DNA from: Catonia carolina
Lineage: Eukaryota > Arthropoda > Insecta > Hemiptera > Achilidae
Assembly: GCA_035578175.1 (NCBI GenBank)
Contig: JAQMRL010000001.1
Coordinates: 436,950,639-437,014,638 of the forward strand
Length of the DNA: 64,000 nucleotides
Reading direction: 5' to 3'
The position numbers were made by a program, and so were the translations under genes. The notes beneath the pieces are model-generated. The model was given only the letters and a program-made list of their open reading frames with translations, ran no database searches and had not been told where the DNA came from. How positions within the stretch are numbered: position 1 is the stretch's first letter; each line of letters begins with the position of its first letter. Of the stretch, positions 33,167-43,092 are shown piece by piece.

Positions 33167-33739
33167 CGTTTATTGAATTGTCTACTCAAGGGCAGAACGG
33201 ATAAACGGGAATGTGGACTTGTAAACTTGGGAAAACCCGCTTGCTACGCCGCTAGGTAAATGGGCAGACAGAATCTTTGATAAGTACCTACTTATTGTGT
33301 GGCAGAAGGTGAGGAAATAATACTATGCTGCTCGGCACTCCCAAGATTCACCCTTGCCCTACAGTTATTTATCAATCACTACATCGTAGTACAAGACACA
33401 AAGTTGTGAAATTTTCACCTTTCAATTTCTGTGTTTAGACCTTAATTTATTGAACAAACCCCTACAGAACGAAAATTTCCCTTTACGTATTCTCCTCTCC
33501 TTCTAGATTTCATTGCATTATAAATCTTTTGGCACAGATTGAAAAAATATAATAATAATATTTTGTAGATACAAACATACATAAATACATTTACAGTTCA
33601 GCCGTTCTTAGTTTGCTCCTACTGTCAACAAACCAAAGCCAGCTACTACAGGGTGCACGCTAGGGTCCACATATGGCACATATTTATTTATTCGTCAAAA
33701 TCTAGCATCAAAGCTGTCTTGCTGTATAATGGAAATATA

Positions 33740-34645
33740 TTTGTATCCCTTCCTGTGAGACCACTCGGTTCATATGAAAGAGAACTATAATGACTTGGCT
33801 ACGATTCTTGAGAAAATCAATTATCAAGAGCGTCAATGGATGGTTTGTGGCGATTTTAAAATTCTAATTATGTTGTTGGGTCAGCAAGGAGTTCTACAAA
33901 ATAACCTTGTTTTTTTTTTATTTATGGGATAGTAAGCCAGACAACTGCACTTGACAAAAACTAACTGACCACCACGAGACAGTTTAACCCTCGGCGATAA
34001 AAACGTCATCAATACGACGTTGGTTCCGCCAGAAAAAGTTTTATTTCTACCTCTTCATATAAAATTGGGGCTTATAAAACAGTTTGTTAAATCACTGCCA
34101 ACAGATGAGGATTGTTTCAGATATCTGTGTTCCAAGTTCCCGAAACTGAATAAAGCCAAGTTAAAAGAGAGAGTTTCACTGGCCCCGACATAAGAAAACT
34201 TTTATCTGATACCCGCTTTTTGGAAACAATGGGAGAAAAGGAAAGAAAAGCAAGGCACTCTTTTAAAATGTAGTGCACAAGTTTTTGGGGAATACTGAAG
34301 ACCCTTACTATAAATGCATTGTACAACGCATCTTGGCAGCGTATGAAGCTCAAGGGTGCAAGATGAGCTTAAAAGTTCAGTTTTACCCTACCATATAGAC
34401 TATTTTCCGGAAAACTTGGGAGCTTATAGTGAAGAACAGGGTGAAAGGTTTCACCAGGATGTTTGTAATATCGAGAGACGATACCAAGGAAGATGGGATG
34501 TCAATATTTAAGCTGACTACTCTTGGATACTCAATCGAGAATCCATAGAAGGAAATCGGAAACGAGTTTGGAGAAGCAACAAAGAAAAGATAAAAAGTTT
34601 TACGAGAAAAAAGAGTAACACTAGAACTGTGTATGAATATTAGAA
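33740..34645 (+). pseudogene. Decayed copy of a widespread insect protein family of unknown function
   Basis: Fragments across shifting frames, in order: NYNDLATILEKINYQERQWM, VCGDFKIL..LLGQQG (a WVCGDFK-like start), LPLHIKLGLIKQFVKSLPT, FRYLCSKFPKLNKAKLKE, then near the end IDYFPENLGAYSEEQGERFH, QDVCNIERRYQGRWDVN and ADYSWILNRE. The order and the PENLGA.SEEQGERFHQD signature match a multi-copy family I recall from many insect genomes as uncharacterised proteins. Several frameshifts and stops make this copy non-coding. Confidence 0.65.
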
Positions 34646-35773
34646 ACAATTTTTAGATTAGTTAAAAGGAAATATAAGTTTTGTTCAGTGTAATTAATAC
34701 ACGTGTTTGTATTAAAACTTTATTTTTATTTTGCAAGAAACCTATACGTGATGGGATGTTATGGAAGTCATTTTTAGAATCTGCAACCTTCAAAACATAT
34801 AGTTCAGCAAAAAATCCCATGCAGCTGGATTTTTTATTTTTTTTGCAATCCTGTGAAAAATTATAATTTTTGAAACTGTTTGGGTAATTTCTAAGGTTAC
34901 AAATAAACAAACGTGACTTCTTTATAATATTAGGAAAGATTATACTGGAATATATTTATTGAACCATAGCCAAAATACTGTATGGTAATTTTAAAAATGC
35001 AATAGTTTTATGCAGATGGAAAATGTAAATGCAAATTCAAATGGTTATTATTATGCAAGGATAAACCTTTATAAAATGGTAATATTGAGATGTAAGGAGA
35101 GTCAGTAGTAGGCTATCATTAAAAGAATGCAAGTGTAATAAACATAATTTCATCAAACCTCTGTATAACTAGTTGAAGGCAAAAAAAAGCTCTGTTAAGG
35201 CAGGTCAATGGAAGACGCATTGATTTCATTATATGGCTGAACGTAATAAAATATCAACAAACTAGATCAAATTCTTCTTCATTTAAAATAATTTTAAAGA
35301 CACATAATTATGATGATTTAGAGTAAGAACTATTTCATAAATTATGTGTTATGTAAATGATATAATATTATTGAACTGATTTTTAAAATAATCAGGCAGT
35401 TATTTAACAGAGTTAGGACATTCATAACTAAAAGATATCATTAATTTTATTCAAATGTACTTTCTTATTAGTGTTTCTGTTATTACCTTTAATAGAATAA
35501 AAAACCGGTTTGATCTGTAGTTCGTCAGGTAGCCGACTTAACAAATATCAAGTGCAGAAATGAAAAATATTCTTATAATTATTTTATAAGGTAGATTAGA
35601 AAATTGCAATGTTATGTCATTAAAGTGGTAGGAGGTTTCGTTTCCGTTGCACATAGAATTTATTGTAAGTGTAACGCAATTTTAGAGTTCATTAATTTGT
35701 TTCTACATGTCATGTACTCTTGTTAAATATATAAAGAATCCATCATAAATTTATTTTATTTTTATACATTCTT
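34646..35773. other. Intergenic AT-rich sequence
   Basis: Short ORFs at 34662-34910 overlap on both strands without family resemblance. Nothing else supported. Confidence 0.4.
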
Positions 35774-35777
35774 TTAA

Positions 35778-36484
35778 GGGAAGACTGTATATGATGGTTT
35801 TAACTGAAAATTTTGATTATCGGCTTTTTATGTTTTTCAATAGTTTAGACCTAAATCTACCACAAAAACATTAAATTACGACAAAAAAATTATTTTAATG
35901 AAAAAAATTAAGTTTATATCAAGTGTATCCTAAAAATTTGACATGTCGCCAAGAACAAATATTTATCATGTTTTTATATTGCTCGTTTTAGTGAAAAAAT
36001 AATTTTTTTTTTTTAAATATCTGCTTCCCTATTTTTAATATTCTCCAGTGTTGGTGCAGCTTTCTAACCAACTGTTAATGGAAAATTAAACTTGTTTGTG
36101 TACACTTTGTTTTTCATTTGTGCCTTTTCCCATAAATTTAGATTTTTAACACTTAAGTACGTTTTTCTCAAAAACTATTTAACCTACCTGGCTGAAATTT
36201 TTACCAGTTCATTATCATGTACGTTGTTTTTATTTCCTCAGGTGCTCAAAAAACTTTTAATATGCAAAAAACGTGGCAAAAAATTGTAAAACTTTTAAGT
36301 TATTCGTTATTCTTTTAAAAACTTTATGGTACAACAGATTAAATTGAAATAAAATCATTATCTAAAACCACCCTAAAACTATAAGTGTGTAAAGTTTAAT
36401 TTTCGTATCTTTCACCAATACTATGAAAAATGTACCTAAAATTAGCAAATTTAACATTGGTGAGATACAAAGTACAGTCTCTCC
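35778..36484 (-). mobile_element. TTAA-MITE copy 4 (best ends)
   Basis: 707 bp with TTAA at 35774-35777 and 36485-36488. The ends are GGGAAGACTGTA and TACAGTCTCTCC, nearly perfect inverted repeats. Confidence 0.85.
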
Positions 36485-36539
36485 TTAATCAATACTTACC
36501 GTATTAACTAAAGTAATTTATGCACTGTTTTCAGCAATA

Positions 36540-37552
36540 TTTTTACTTTCTCTTGCCTATATGAATATATAGGAAGGAAAGTATTGTTTTCATGTCGATT
36601 TTTTACTATCACGTTTTCACCGGATCTACACGTTTTCAGACCTCCTGAACCCAAAAAACATGTTTTTAGCGATTGGTCTGCGTGTGTGTGAGTGTGTGTG
36701 TGTGTGCGTGTGTGTGTGTGTGTTTGTGTGTTTGTGTGTTTGTGTGTTTGTGTGTGTGTGTGAACAAAATATCTCAAGAACGGAACATCGTACGAAATTG
36801 AAACTTGAAACTTGAGTTACATACCACTACCGAACCCGACACGAACATTTTTATCAAAATGGGTCAACCGGAAGTAGTAGTTTATTCGTGTCATTTTTCA
36901 CTTTTTTGCGATTTTCTCAAAAACTGGTCCTACGATTTTTTAAAAAATCGTCTCATTTACTAATTTTTTTATGCTCTACAAGATAGGATACGCCATGTTG
37001 GCTGAGATTCTTGGTGAGGCAGTTTTAACGTAAAAACATAATTTTCTTAACATTACGGCTTTAATATGCATTTTAGCGCAAAAATTTATGTAATAAAAGT
37101 TGTAGAGAATTTAAAATCCTACAACTTTTAATTAAAAATTGTTTGTATAACTCTTAGTTTAGCAGTAATTAGCGATTTTCTGGTTTTTTCTCACGAAAAC
37201 GTGTGAAAAATCGATTTTTTTAAGATTTCGGCTTTAGTAGCCTATGCATTTTACGACAAAAGTGTATAGGCCTATAATCAAATTTATAGGTAATTAAAAG
37301 ATCTTCAACTATTTTTTAAAGCATTTTACTGTACACAGCCTAGTTTAGCGTAAAAGAGTGATTTTCCGTATTTTTAAGCCAAACAGGTCGATTTTCATTT
37401 TGCGTCTTTCACTCATGATTAAAATAAGGTTATGTTTTTTGAGGTTAGTTTTTTGTTTATTTCTTATGTTTTATTACTAATATTAGGTTATATTGGTCAT
37501 TATTTGCATTGGCAAGATAAAGTTGTGTGAGTGTTTCACACCAGATTTTTTT
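36540..37552 (+). mobile_element. Helentron/DINE-like element, most complete copy
   Basis: About 1.0 kb. The 5' end TTTTTACTTTCTCTTGCC is followed by a palindrome (CCTATATGAATATATAGG). A central (TG)n lies at about 36680-36763. The 3' end carries the inverted motif (GGCAAGATAAAGT) followed by the hairpin GTGTGAGTGTTTCACAC and AGATTTTT. Subterminal inverted repeats, a terminal 3' hairpin and a central microsatellite are the layout described for non-autonomous Helentrons such as DINE-1. There is no protein. Confidence 0.7.
36680..36763. repeat. (TG)n microsatellite within the Helentron-like element
   Basis: TG/TTTG-interrupted tract between the 5' block and AACAAAATATCTCAAGAACG. Confidence 0.9.
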
Positions 37553-37710
37553 ATTTTAAAGTAAATGCGCGATTTACAGTAGGAAACGATTTTTAAATAG
37601 GTAGCCTATATAATTAAAATACAAGGTTATCTGACTTCGATGGATTTAGAATGAACATAAAGAATTCTAATGCTTTTTCCTGTAGAGAAACGGGCTGACC
37701 CAAACGGGCT

Positions 37711-37790
37711 TGCTAGACCGTTAGTGTAGTGGTTAGCGCAACTGGCTTCATGCCAGAGACCGTGATTTCGACTACCGGTCAGATCTGCCA
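37711..37790 (+). other. tRNA-like sequence (SINE head or tRNA pseudogene)
   Basis: Contains TAGTGTAGTGGTTAGCGC (A-box-like), an arm CTGGC-TTCAT-GCCAG, and GATTTCGACTACC (weak B box). The acceptor arm pairs poorly and the T arm is mismatched, so it is not a functional tRNA. No second copy is seen in the window. Confidence 0.5.
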
Positions 37791-38044
37791 TTTTGCATTT
37801 AGTCTATAGCTTTATAACGATTATTAGATTATATGGATGCAGAATTAAATTAATCGGATCTTCTTACATTGTAATTTTGAAATAAAAATGTGTTTCTCTT
37901 GATTAAGTATGATACGTGAAATGTACAAATCCCTAAACATCGACAAGTTATTGTTATAAATTGGGGCTCAAACAGAAAGGAGGTTTTAAAAGTATGTAGA
38001 TCTTAAGCTGTACGAGTAAGTATAATATTTTTATTTCATTTAAT

Positions 38045-38300
38045 TGATGAATTAGCTGTACCCCATAGCTCTAACCCATAAGTCCAAACTGGTTTTAGTA
38101 TTACTTTGCATACGAGTACTTTATTTTCAAGTACGTTATTTACCAATGAAATACTACACAATGACCTAAACCTGCCCTCCATCAAAGAAGAAATTAAACA
38201 ACATAGCGAAAAATATTTACAAAAACTAGAAACCCATCAGAAACCATTAGCGATTAACCTCCTCGACAACAACGAAGATACTCACAGACATTTGATCTTC
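38045..38300 (+). mobile_element. Jockey-like LINE fragment with inverted 5' part
   Basis: Minus strand 38099-38045 reads VILKPVWTYGLELWGT; plus strand from 38104 reads FTNEILHNDLNLPSIKEEI then QKLETHQKPLAINLLDN. These are consecutive parts of one jockey-type C-terminus, placed in opposite orientation. This is the expected product of twin priming. Confidence 0.7.
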
Positions 38301-38560
38301 AGTCATTTGTATAAAACAGTTTTATACAAATGACTGACGATGGATCATCTTCTATAGATTATTAATAAATAAAGTTTTTAGTTTCAATTATATGTTATTT
38401 ACTCTGATGATGGTGGATCCACCGAAACACGTGTAGGTAAAAATAAAAATAAAAGTTGACGCAGTTTAAAAAGAAGGTTAGTGAAATTTATTATATAAAT
38501 TCATTATATGAAATAAGAGTTGATTTCAAACTGCAGGATGCATTCGATAAAGATTTGTTT
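38300..38560 (+). mobile_element. Small repeat H, copy 1 (hammerhead-bearing)
   Basis: Contains the palindrome TTTGTATAAAACAGTTTTAT..., then CTCTGATGATGGTGGATCCA and a tail GAAGGTTAGTGAAATTTAT. Homologous to 52330-52590 (plus) and in part 51716-51804 (minus). Confidence 0.6.
38398..38441 (+). ncRNA. Candidate hammerhead ribozyme
   Basis: Core CTGATGA (38404-38410), stem II GGTGGATCCACC (38412-38423), GAAA (38424-38427), short stem III ACACGTGT (38427-38434), cleavage triplet GTA (38433-38435). Stem I pairs TTTACT (38398-38403) with GGTAAA (38436-38441), six pairs including one U-G. Against it: an extra U between CUGAUGA and stem II, and a stem III with almost no loop. Penelope-like elements and retrozymes are known to carry short-stem-III hammerheads. 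No activity can be claimed from sequence. Confidence 0.4.
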
Positions 38561-38972
38561 TTGAACGTTAAATTATGTTACACTTATGAGTAGTTTTCTT
38601 GGTAGTTATTTAATACATAGCTCGTCTATAGCTTAACGCAGTATTTTCTTTAAAATTTACTATTTGCAAGAATATTTCAGACTGGATTGTACTGACATAT
38701 CTTCGGGACTGAATATTAGTCCTCGAGATTTTTAAAATAAATTTGCAGTCAATATTTTTTTAAATATTATTTAATAAATCAAGCTGGTGATTTATGTCAG
38801 TAATTTGGTATAAATGTTTTTGTTTTCGGCGTCTCTTTTCTTTTGTTCCCAGCACTTTTTCATCTTGCCAGAGTGTTTCATGTGGTTTGTTCTTTTTCTT
38901 TTCTTCTGAAATTCTTTACATGAATAAAAGATATGATATGGTTTATGTAAAACAAATTGGGTTAAGTTTTAT

Positions 38973-39900
38973 GCCCACCGGGTTGGTTTAGTAGTAAAGC
39001 TATAGCCACAGTCAACTGTTAAACAACTAATTTTTGGAGACGAAGGGACTTCTTAATAAAATTAATTACATTCATACGGATTTGAATACTAGACAGTGGT
39101 TACCGTTTACCTCATTTACACACGTCATACATATTATCATTCTGATCTCAACGAAATTTATGATTATTAGCAAGCATACGAATATAAGAGGGAATATTAA
39201 AATAGACGGTGTACCCCTGGAAAGAGTTAAGCAGTATACTTACCTAGGCAGCAATGTAAACGAGGATTGGGATCACTCGCAAGAAATTAAGATACGCATA
39301 GAAAAAGCCAGAGTGGCCTTCAACAATATGCGAAAAATTTTCAAAACTCACGACCTTACACTTGCTATCAAAATGCGTCTCCTTCGATGTTATGTGTTCT
39401 CTATACTGTTCTACGGCGTGGAAGCTTGGACGCTCACTGAGGCCTCAGCCAGGAGGCTTGAAGCCTTTAAAATGTGGCTTTATCGAAGAATGTTACGCGT
39501 ATCATGGAGGGACAGAGTCACCAATGTAGAAATTCTTCGAAGGATGAATAAAGATAAAGAGGTTCTTGACATCGTGAAAGTGCGAAAGCTCCAATACCTG
39601 GGACACATTATTCGCAATGAGAACCATTACGTGTTGCTCCAAAAGATTCTGCAGGGAAAGGTGTATGGGGCGAGGGGTCCCGGTAGAAGAAGGATTTAAT
39701 GGTTGAAAAATCTAAGAACGTGGTTCAACCAGTCGACGACCCAACTTTTCAAAGCAGCTGTTTCCAAAGTCAGAATAGCCATCATGATAGCCAACATCCG
39801 AACCGGATAGGCACCATAAGAAGAAGAAGATCTCATTGGGTCATGGGGTTGCTTATTGTTCTAAAATTGAACAGATTGCAATGTACACACATAAGGGATA
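38973..39900 (+). mobile_element. SINE-1 split by an RTE-like LINE
   Basis: The head begins CCCACCGGGTTGGTTTAGT; the body runs to 39150 and resumes at 39830 (ATCTCATTGGGTCATGGGG) to 39900. GATCTCA occurs at 39144-39150 and 39830-39836. Confidence 0.8.
39151..39829 (+). mobile_element. RTE-like LINE 3' fragment nested in SINE-1
   Basis: An open frame (from about 39151 to 39699) encodes GVPLERVKQYTYLGSNVNED, FSILFYGVEAWTLTEASARR, FKMWLYRRMLRVSWRDRVTN and KVYGARGPGRRRI. A stop precedes the last WLKNLRTW segment. The 3' end is (GAA)n. It has a 7-bp duplication of the interrupted SINE. Confidence 0.87.
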
Positions 39901-39904
39901 AAAA

Positions 39905-41028
39905 AACTTAAGTATTGCAATACACAAAATCCACGGGGCATTTATTCTTTTGTTTGAAAAAAAAGACACTCTACTATAAATTTTTTCAAATAAATTCTGA
40001 ATGAAATTTTTCAAGCAATATTTTTATCAGTCACAGAACAGACCGTTATCATTGCTATTAACACTCTTTGTCACAACGGGAATACACTCCTTTTAGAGTA
40101 GGAATTTCTGTAAAAGGCAGAAACAAGGTACATCCTATCAGTAGACTTATGCGTCATGTAAGGTAGTAAATTCTTTGAAACAATTCTCGTAAGTATTTTA
40201 CTGAGTTATAAATGTAGAAGCGAAATAAATTGCACTATTATCTTCGCATAAAATATAAGTGGATTCATTCGCAATGTTATTTATACCCAATTAATCATGT
40301 CTCCATATGTGTAGTTTTTTCAATCGCATAACGGAAATAAATTAGTGACGAGAAAAAATAAAATAATAAATTTAGTCAGATTTTAACACAAGATAATATA
40401 ACAAGATCCCAGTTACCCTAAAATATCCAATTATAGGTTAATTAACTAAGATTATATAATATAAAAAGTTACCTGGTAAGCTGATCTTTTATCAAATTCT
40501 CTACCATCAAATATTCTGAGTGTTTCCGATTACACTTCCTAAGGTATTTTTTTTTTGCAAAGTCGTAAATTATATATGAACATATGGTAGTATACAAAAT
40601 GTTCACAGTTGGAATTTTATGGCGTGTAGAATTTTCTAAAATTTTAAAAATGATTTCGACGAGATAAAATTCACCATTGGATTACACTTCTCTCTGATTT
40701 TTATCAGACTACAACGAAAAAAGAGGGTAATGTTCTTGAGATGCTTGCACATATGCATTTTTATTCAGTACTTCTATTGTAAAGCTATTGTTAAACGACT
40801 TTACCGATTTAAAAAAAATATATATATCGTTTGATTTATCATGTCATTCTGGGTAACCTAGGATAGAGAATAGAAAACAACGTTCTAAAAAAATTAAAAA
40901 TCTTTAAACTTTTTAAGTATACAATTAAAGACTTTCTTTTATTATTTGTTTTATTTGAGATTAATTTATAGTTATTCTTGTGGCTATACTTTGTTCTCTT
41001 AACATTAAAAATTTTTTTATATTAATTC
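39905..41028. other. Intergenic AT-rich sequence
   Basis: No supported feature. Confidence 0.4.
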
Positions 41029-41522
41029 TTCTGTATGTATTTTTTCTGATGTTTAAAGGAGGTACACGTTTGAGATTCTATAATGTTTTTGACGTCCCTA
41101 CTCTGCTGTATGCTTGTGAATCATGGACTAATTCAAAGCCAGCAAAGAACAAAATCCAGGCATCTGAGATAAAAATTAAGAAGTGTTAATAAAAGTCACT
41201 GCTGGACATAATTCAAATGTTAAAAAAAGGGAGATACTGGGAATTTCGGTCATGAGTGACGGTATTAGAAGTTACTTCTGTATGTATTTTTTCTGATGTT
41301 TAAAGGAGGTACACGTTTGAGATTCTATAATGTTTTTGACGTCCCTACTCTGCTGTATGCTTGTGAATCATGGACTAATTCAAAGCCAGCAAAGAACAAA
41401 ATCCAGGCATCTGAGATAAAAATTAAGAAGTGTTAATAAAAGTCACTGCTGGACATAATTCAAATGTTAAAAAAAGGGAGATACTGGGAACTTCGGTCAT
41501 GAGTGACGGTATTAGAAGTTAC
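41029..41522 (+). repeat. 247-bp tandem duplication of a LINE relic
   Basis: 41029-41275 and 41276-41522 are identical apart from about one base (GAATTTCGG versus GAACTTCGG). Each unit encodes TRLRFYNVFDVPTLLYACES then KNKIQASEIK, homologous to TRLKFYDTIAVPTLIYGSES in the 57.4-kb LINE, followed by a stop. Confidence 0.88.
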
Positions 41523-41580
41523 AAGTAACTGTGGTGGTAAGCATCTAGGTAGGTTGAATTCCGACAGGTTCCTTGTGATG

Positions 41581-41749
41581 CCGGCCGCATTGGCATAGTT
41601 GGTAAAGTGCTCGTCTCTCATCATGCGGTTTTGGGTTCGAATCTCATTCAGGCATGGCGTATTTTCATACGTTACAAAAAATCATTTTCATCTTCCACCG
41701 TCTGCATTAGCAGTAATTGAAGAAGAGTCTGATGTTAAACCAAAAAAAA
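41581..41749 (+). mobile_element. SINE-2 with tail module T2 and 14-bp target duplication
   Basis: Head GCCGGCCGCATTGGCATAG, B-box-like GGTTCGAATCTC, tail CCGTCTGCATTAGCAGTAAT ending GTTAAACCAAAAAAAA. GGTTCCTTGTGATG flanks it at 41567-41580 and 41750-41763. The interrupted sequence continues in frame as a probable LINE C-terminal relic (DRFLVMMAFKYERGDTREES). Confidence 0.88.
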
Positions 41750-42412
41750 GGTTCCTTGTGATGATGGCTTTTAAGTATGAGCGAGGTGACACACGAGAAG
41801 AATCTGTTAAGGTAAACCTCTCAGAAGATGGCTACCGGAAGAGACAGAAACTTAATCATCAAATGAAGAATAAAAATAAGAAATAGTTTTTCATATAAAA
41901 TATTCGATTAATAAAGAACTGTCTAAAAAATTACCGAGAGACATTTTTAATGCAGATGAGTTCAATTTTTATTTTTGTTTAATATTTCATATTTTTAAAA
42001 CTAATTTTCTTGAAAAAAAAATACGATTTACACTTGAATTGCTACAGAATTGTGAAACATTATCTTCGTTCTTTATGTTACAATGAAGTGCACTAGTAAA
42101 CGGAAAATTTTGTGATCAATTTCGAACAAAAATTTAGAAAAATATACCTAATGTTTATAAAATTTATTTTAGAAAAATTGTAAAGAGACTGTTGCAAAAC
42201 AATATTTTTTCTTAAATGCGAAACGCAATATACGAATCGTTAGTTGGTAACCGAATGCTTGTACTTACATAAAAGAAATTTAATGTGACTTGCTGCTTTT
42301 ATCTACCTGTCACGTGGAGAGGATACTTTTTTATTGTACAAAATTAGGTCTGTAATTGTTTCTTCGCACATCCGAAACCATTAAGTCTTAAGTGATTTTA
42401 ATTGGTGTCACA

Positions 42413-42441
42413 ATGAGTTCTTATTCACAGGAGCGTGTCAG
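42413..42441 (+). CDS. Possible first coding exon of an unidentified gene
   Basis: ATG in a fair start context (CACAATGA) begins MSSYSQERV and ends at a perfect donor, CAG/GTAAGATT, in phase 2 after 29 nt. Upstream to about 42240 is less AT-rich than the surroundings and includes CACGTG, as might suit a promoter. No downstream exon was recognised, so this rests on signals alone. Confidence 0.25.
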
Positions 42442-42685
42442 GTAAGATTCATTTATTTTGTTCACTTATTAGATTACTAGTATTCATCTAATAGATTATA
42501 TAAAAAATAGAAACAGCTTTTAATTAATTAAGAATCTTATTACTTTAACAAATTTAATTTTCAAATAGTTTTACACTCAAAAATCATATTATTAAAATTT
42601 AAAATGTTTTTATATTTTAATTTCATAAAATCTACACATTTCAAGAAGCAAAAAGTGGTTTTTTTCAGATTGATGTCCATTATTA

Positions 42686-43081
42686 CTGCCCATAACAGAC
42701 AGGTGGAGTGCCAAATTATTTACACTCAATCTGTTCATTGCAGAGCTAAAATAAATAGTTCTGTTTCTTATCAAATGGTCAGCCAATTAAATGACTGAAT
42801 CATTTAAGAACAGAAGAGGTTGAGGTGTAAAAGACACTAATAAGAGTTATCTCCTCTGAAAGTAATGAATTTCATCATTATACAGCCAGACCCTGTGGTG
42901 AATGAAGTGAAGGTGTAATTTACAGAGTGGAAAATATGTGCTTTTCAGAGGGCCCGGCATGCTGATAAGCGTACTTTTCCACTCAGTGAGTTGTGACAAT
43001 TGTAAACCACCTCACTCCTCGTTTTACTTAGTAAAACCTCTACAGGTTCAAACCAGCCTTTCAGCTGTTGACCTAAACAAC
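42686..43081 (+). mobile_element. SINE-B, full-length reference copy
   Basis: 396 bp from CTGCCCATAACAGACAGG to TGTTGACCTAAACAAC. GTCCATTATTA flanks it at 42675-42685 and 43082-43092. It defines the family ends and orientation: the 3' tail is CTGATGACCTAAAC(AAC)n. Confidence 0.9.
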
Positions 43082-43092
43082 GTCCATTATTA

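Noticed and set aside
34383..34649. Minus ORF of 88 codons
   Set aside because: Antisense of the decayed plus-strand protein relic at 33740-34645.
41599..41886. 95-codon ORF as a gene
   Set aside because: Chimera of a SINE and a LINE relic joined across a 14-bp target duplication.
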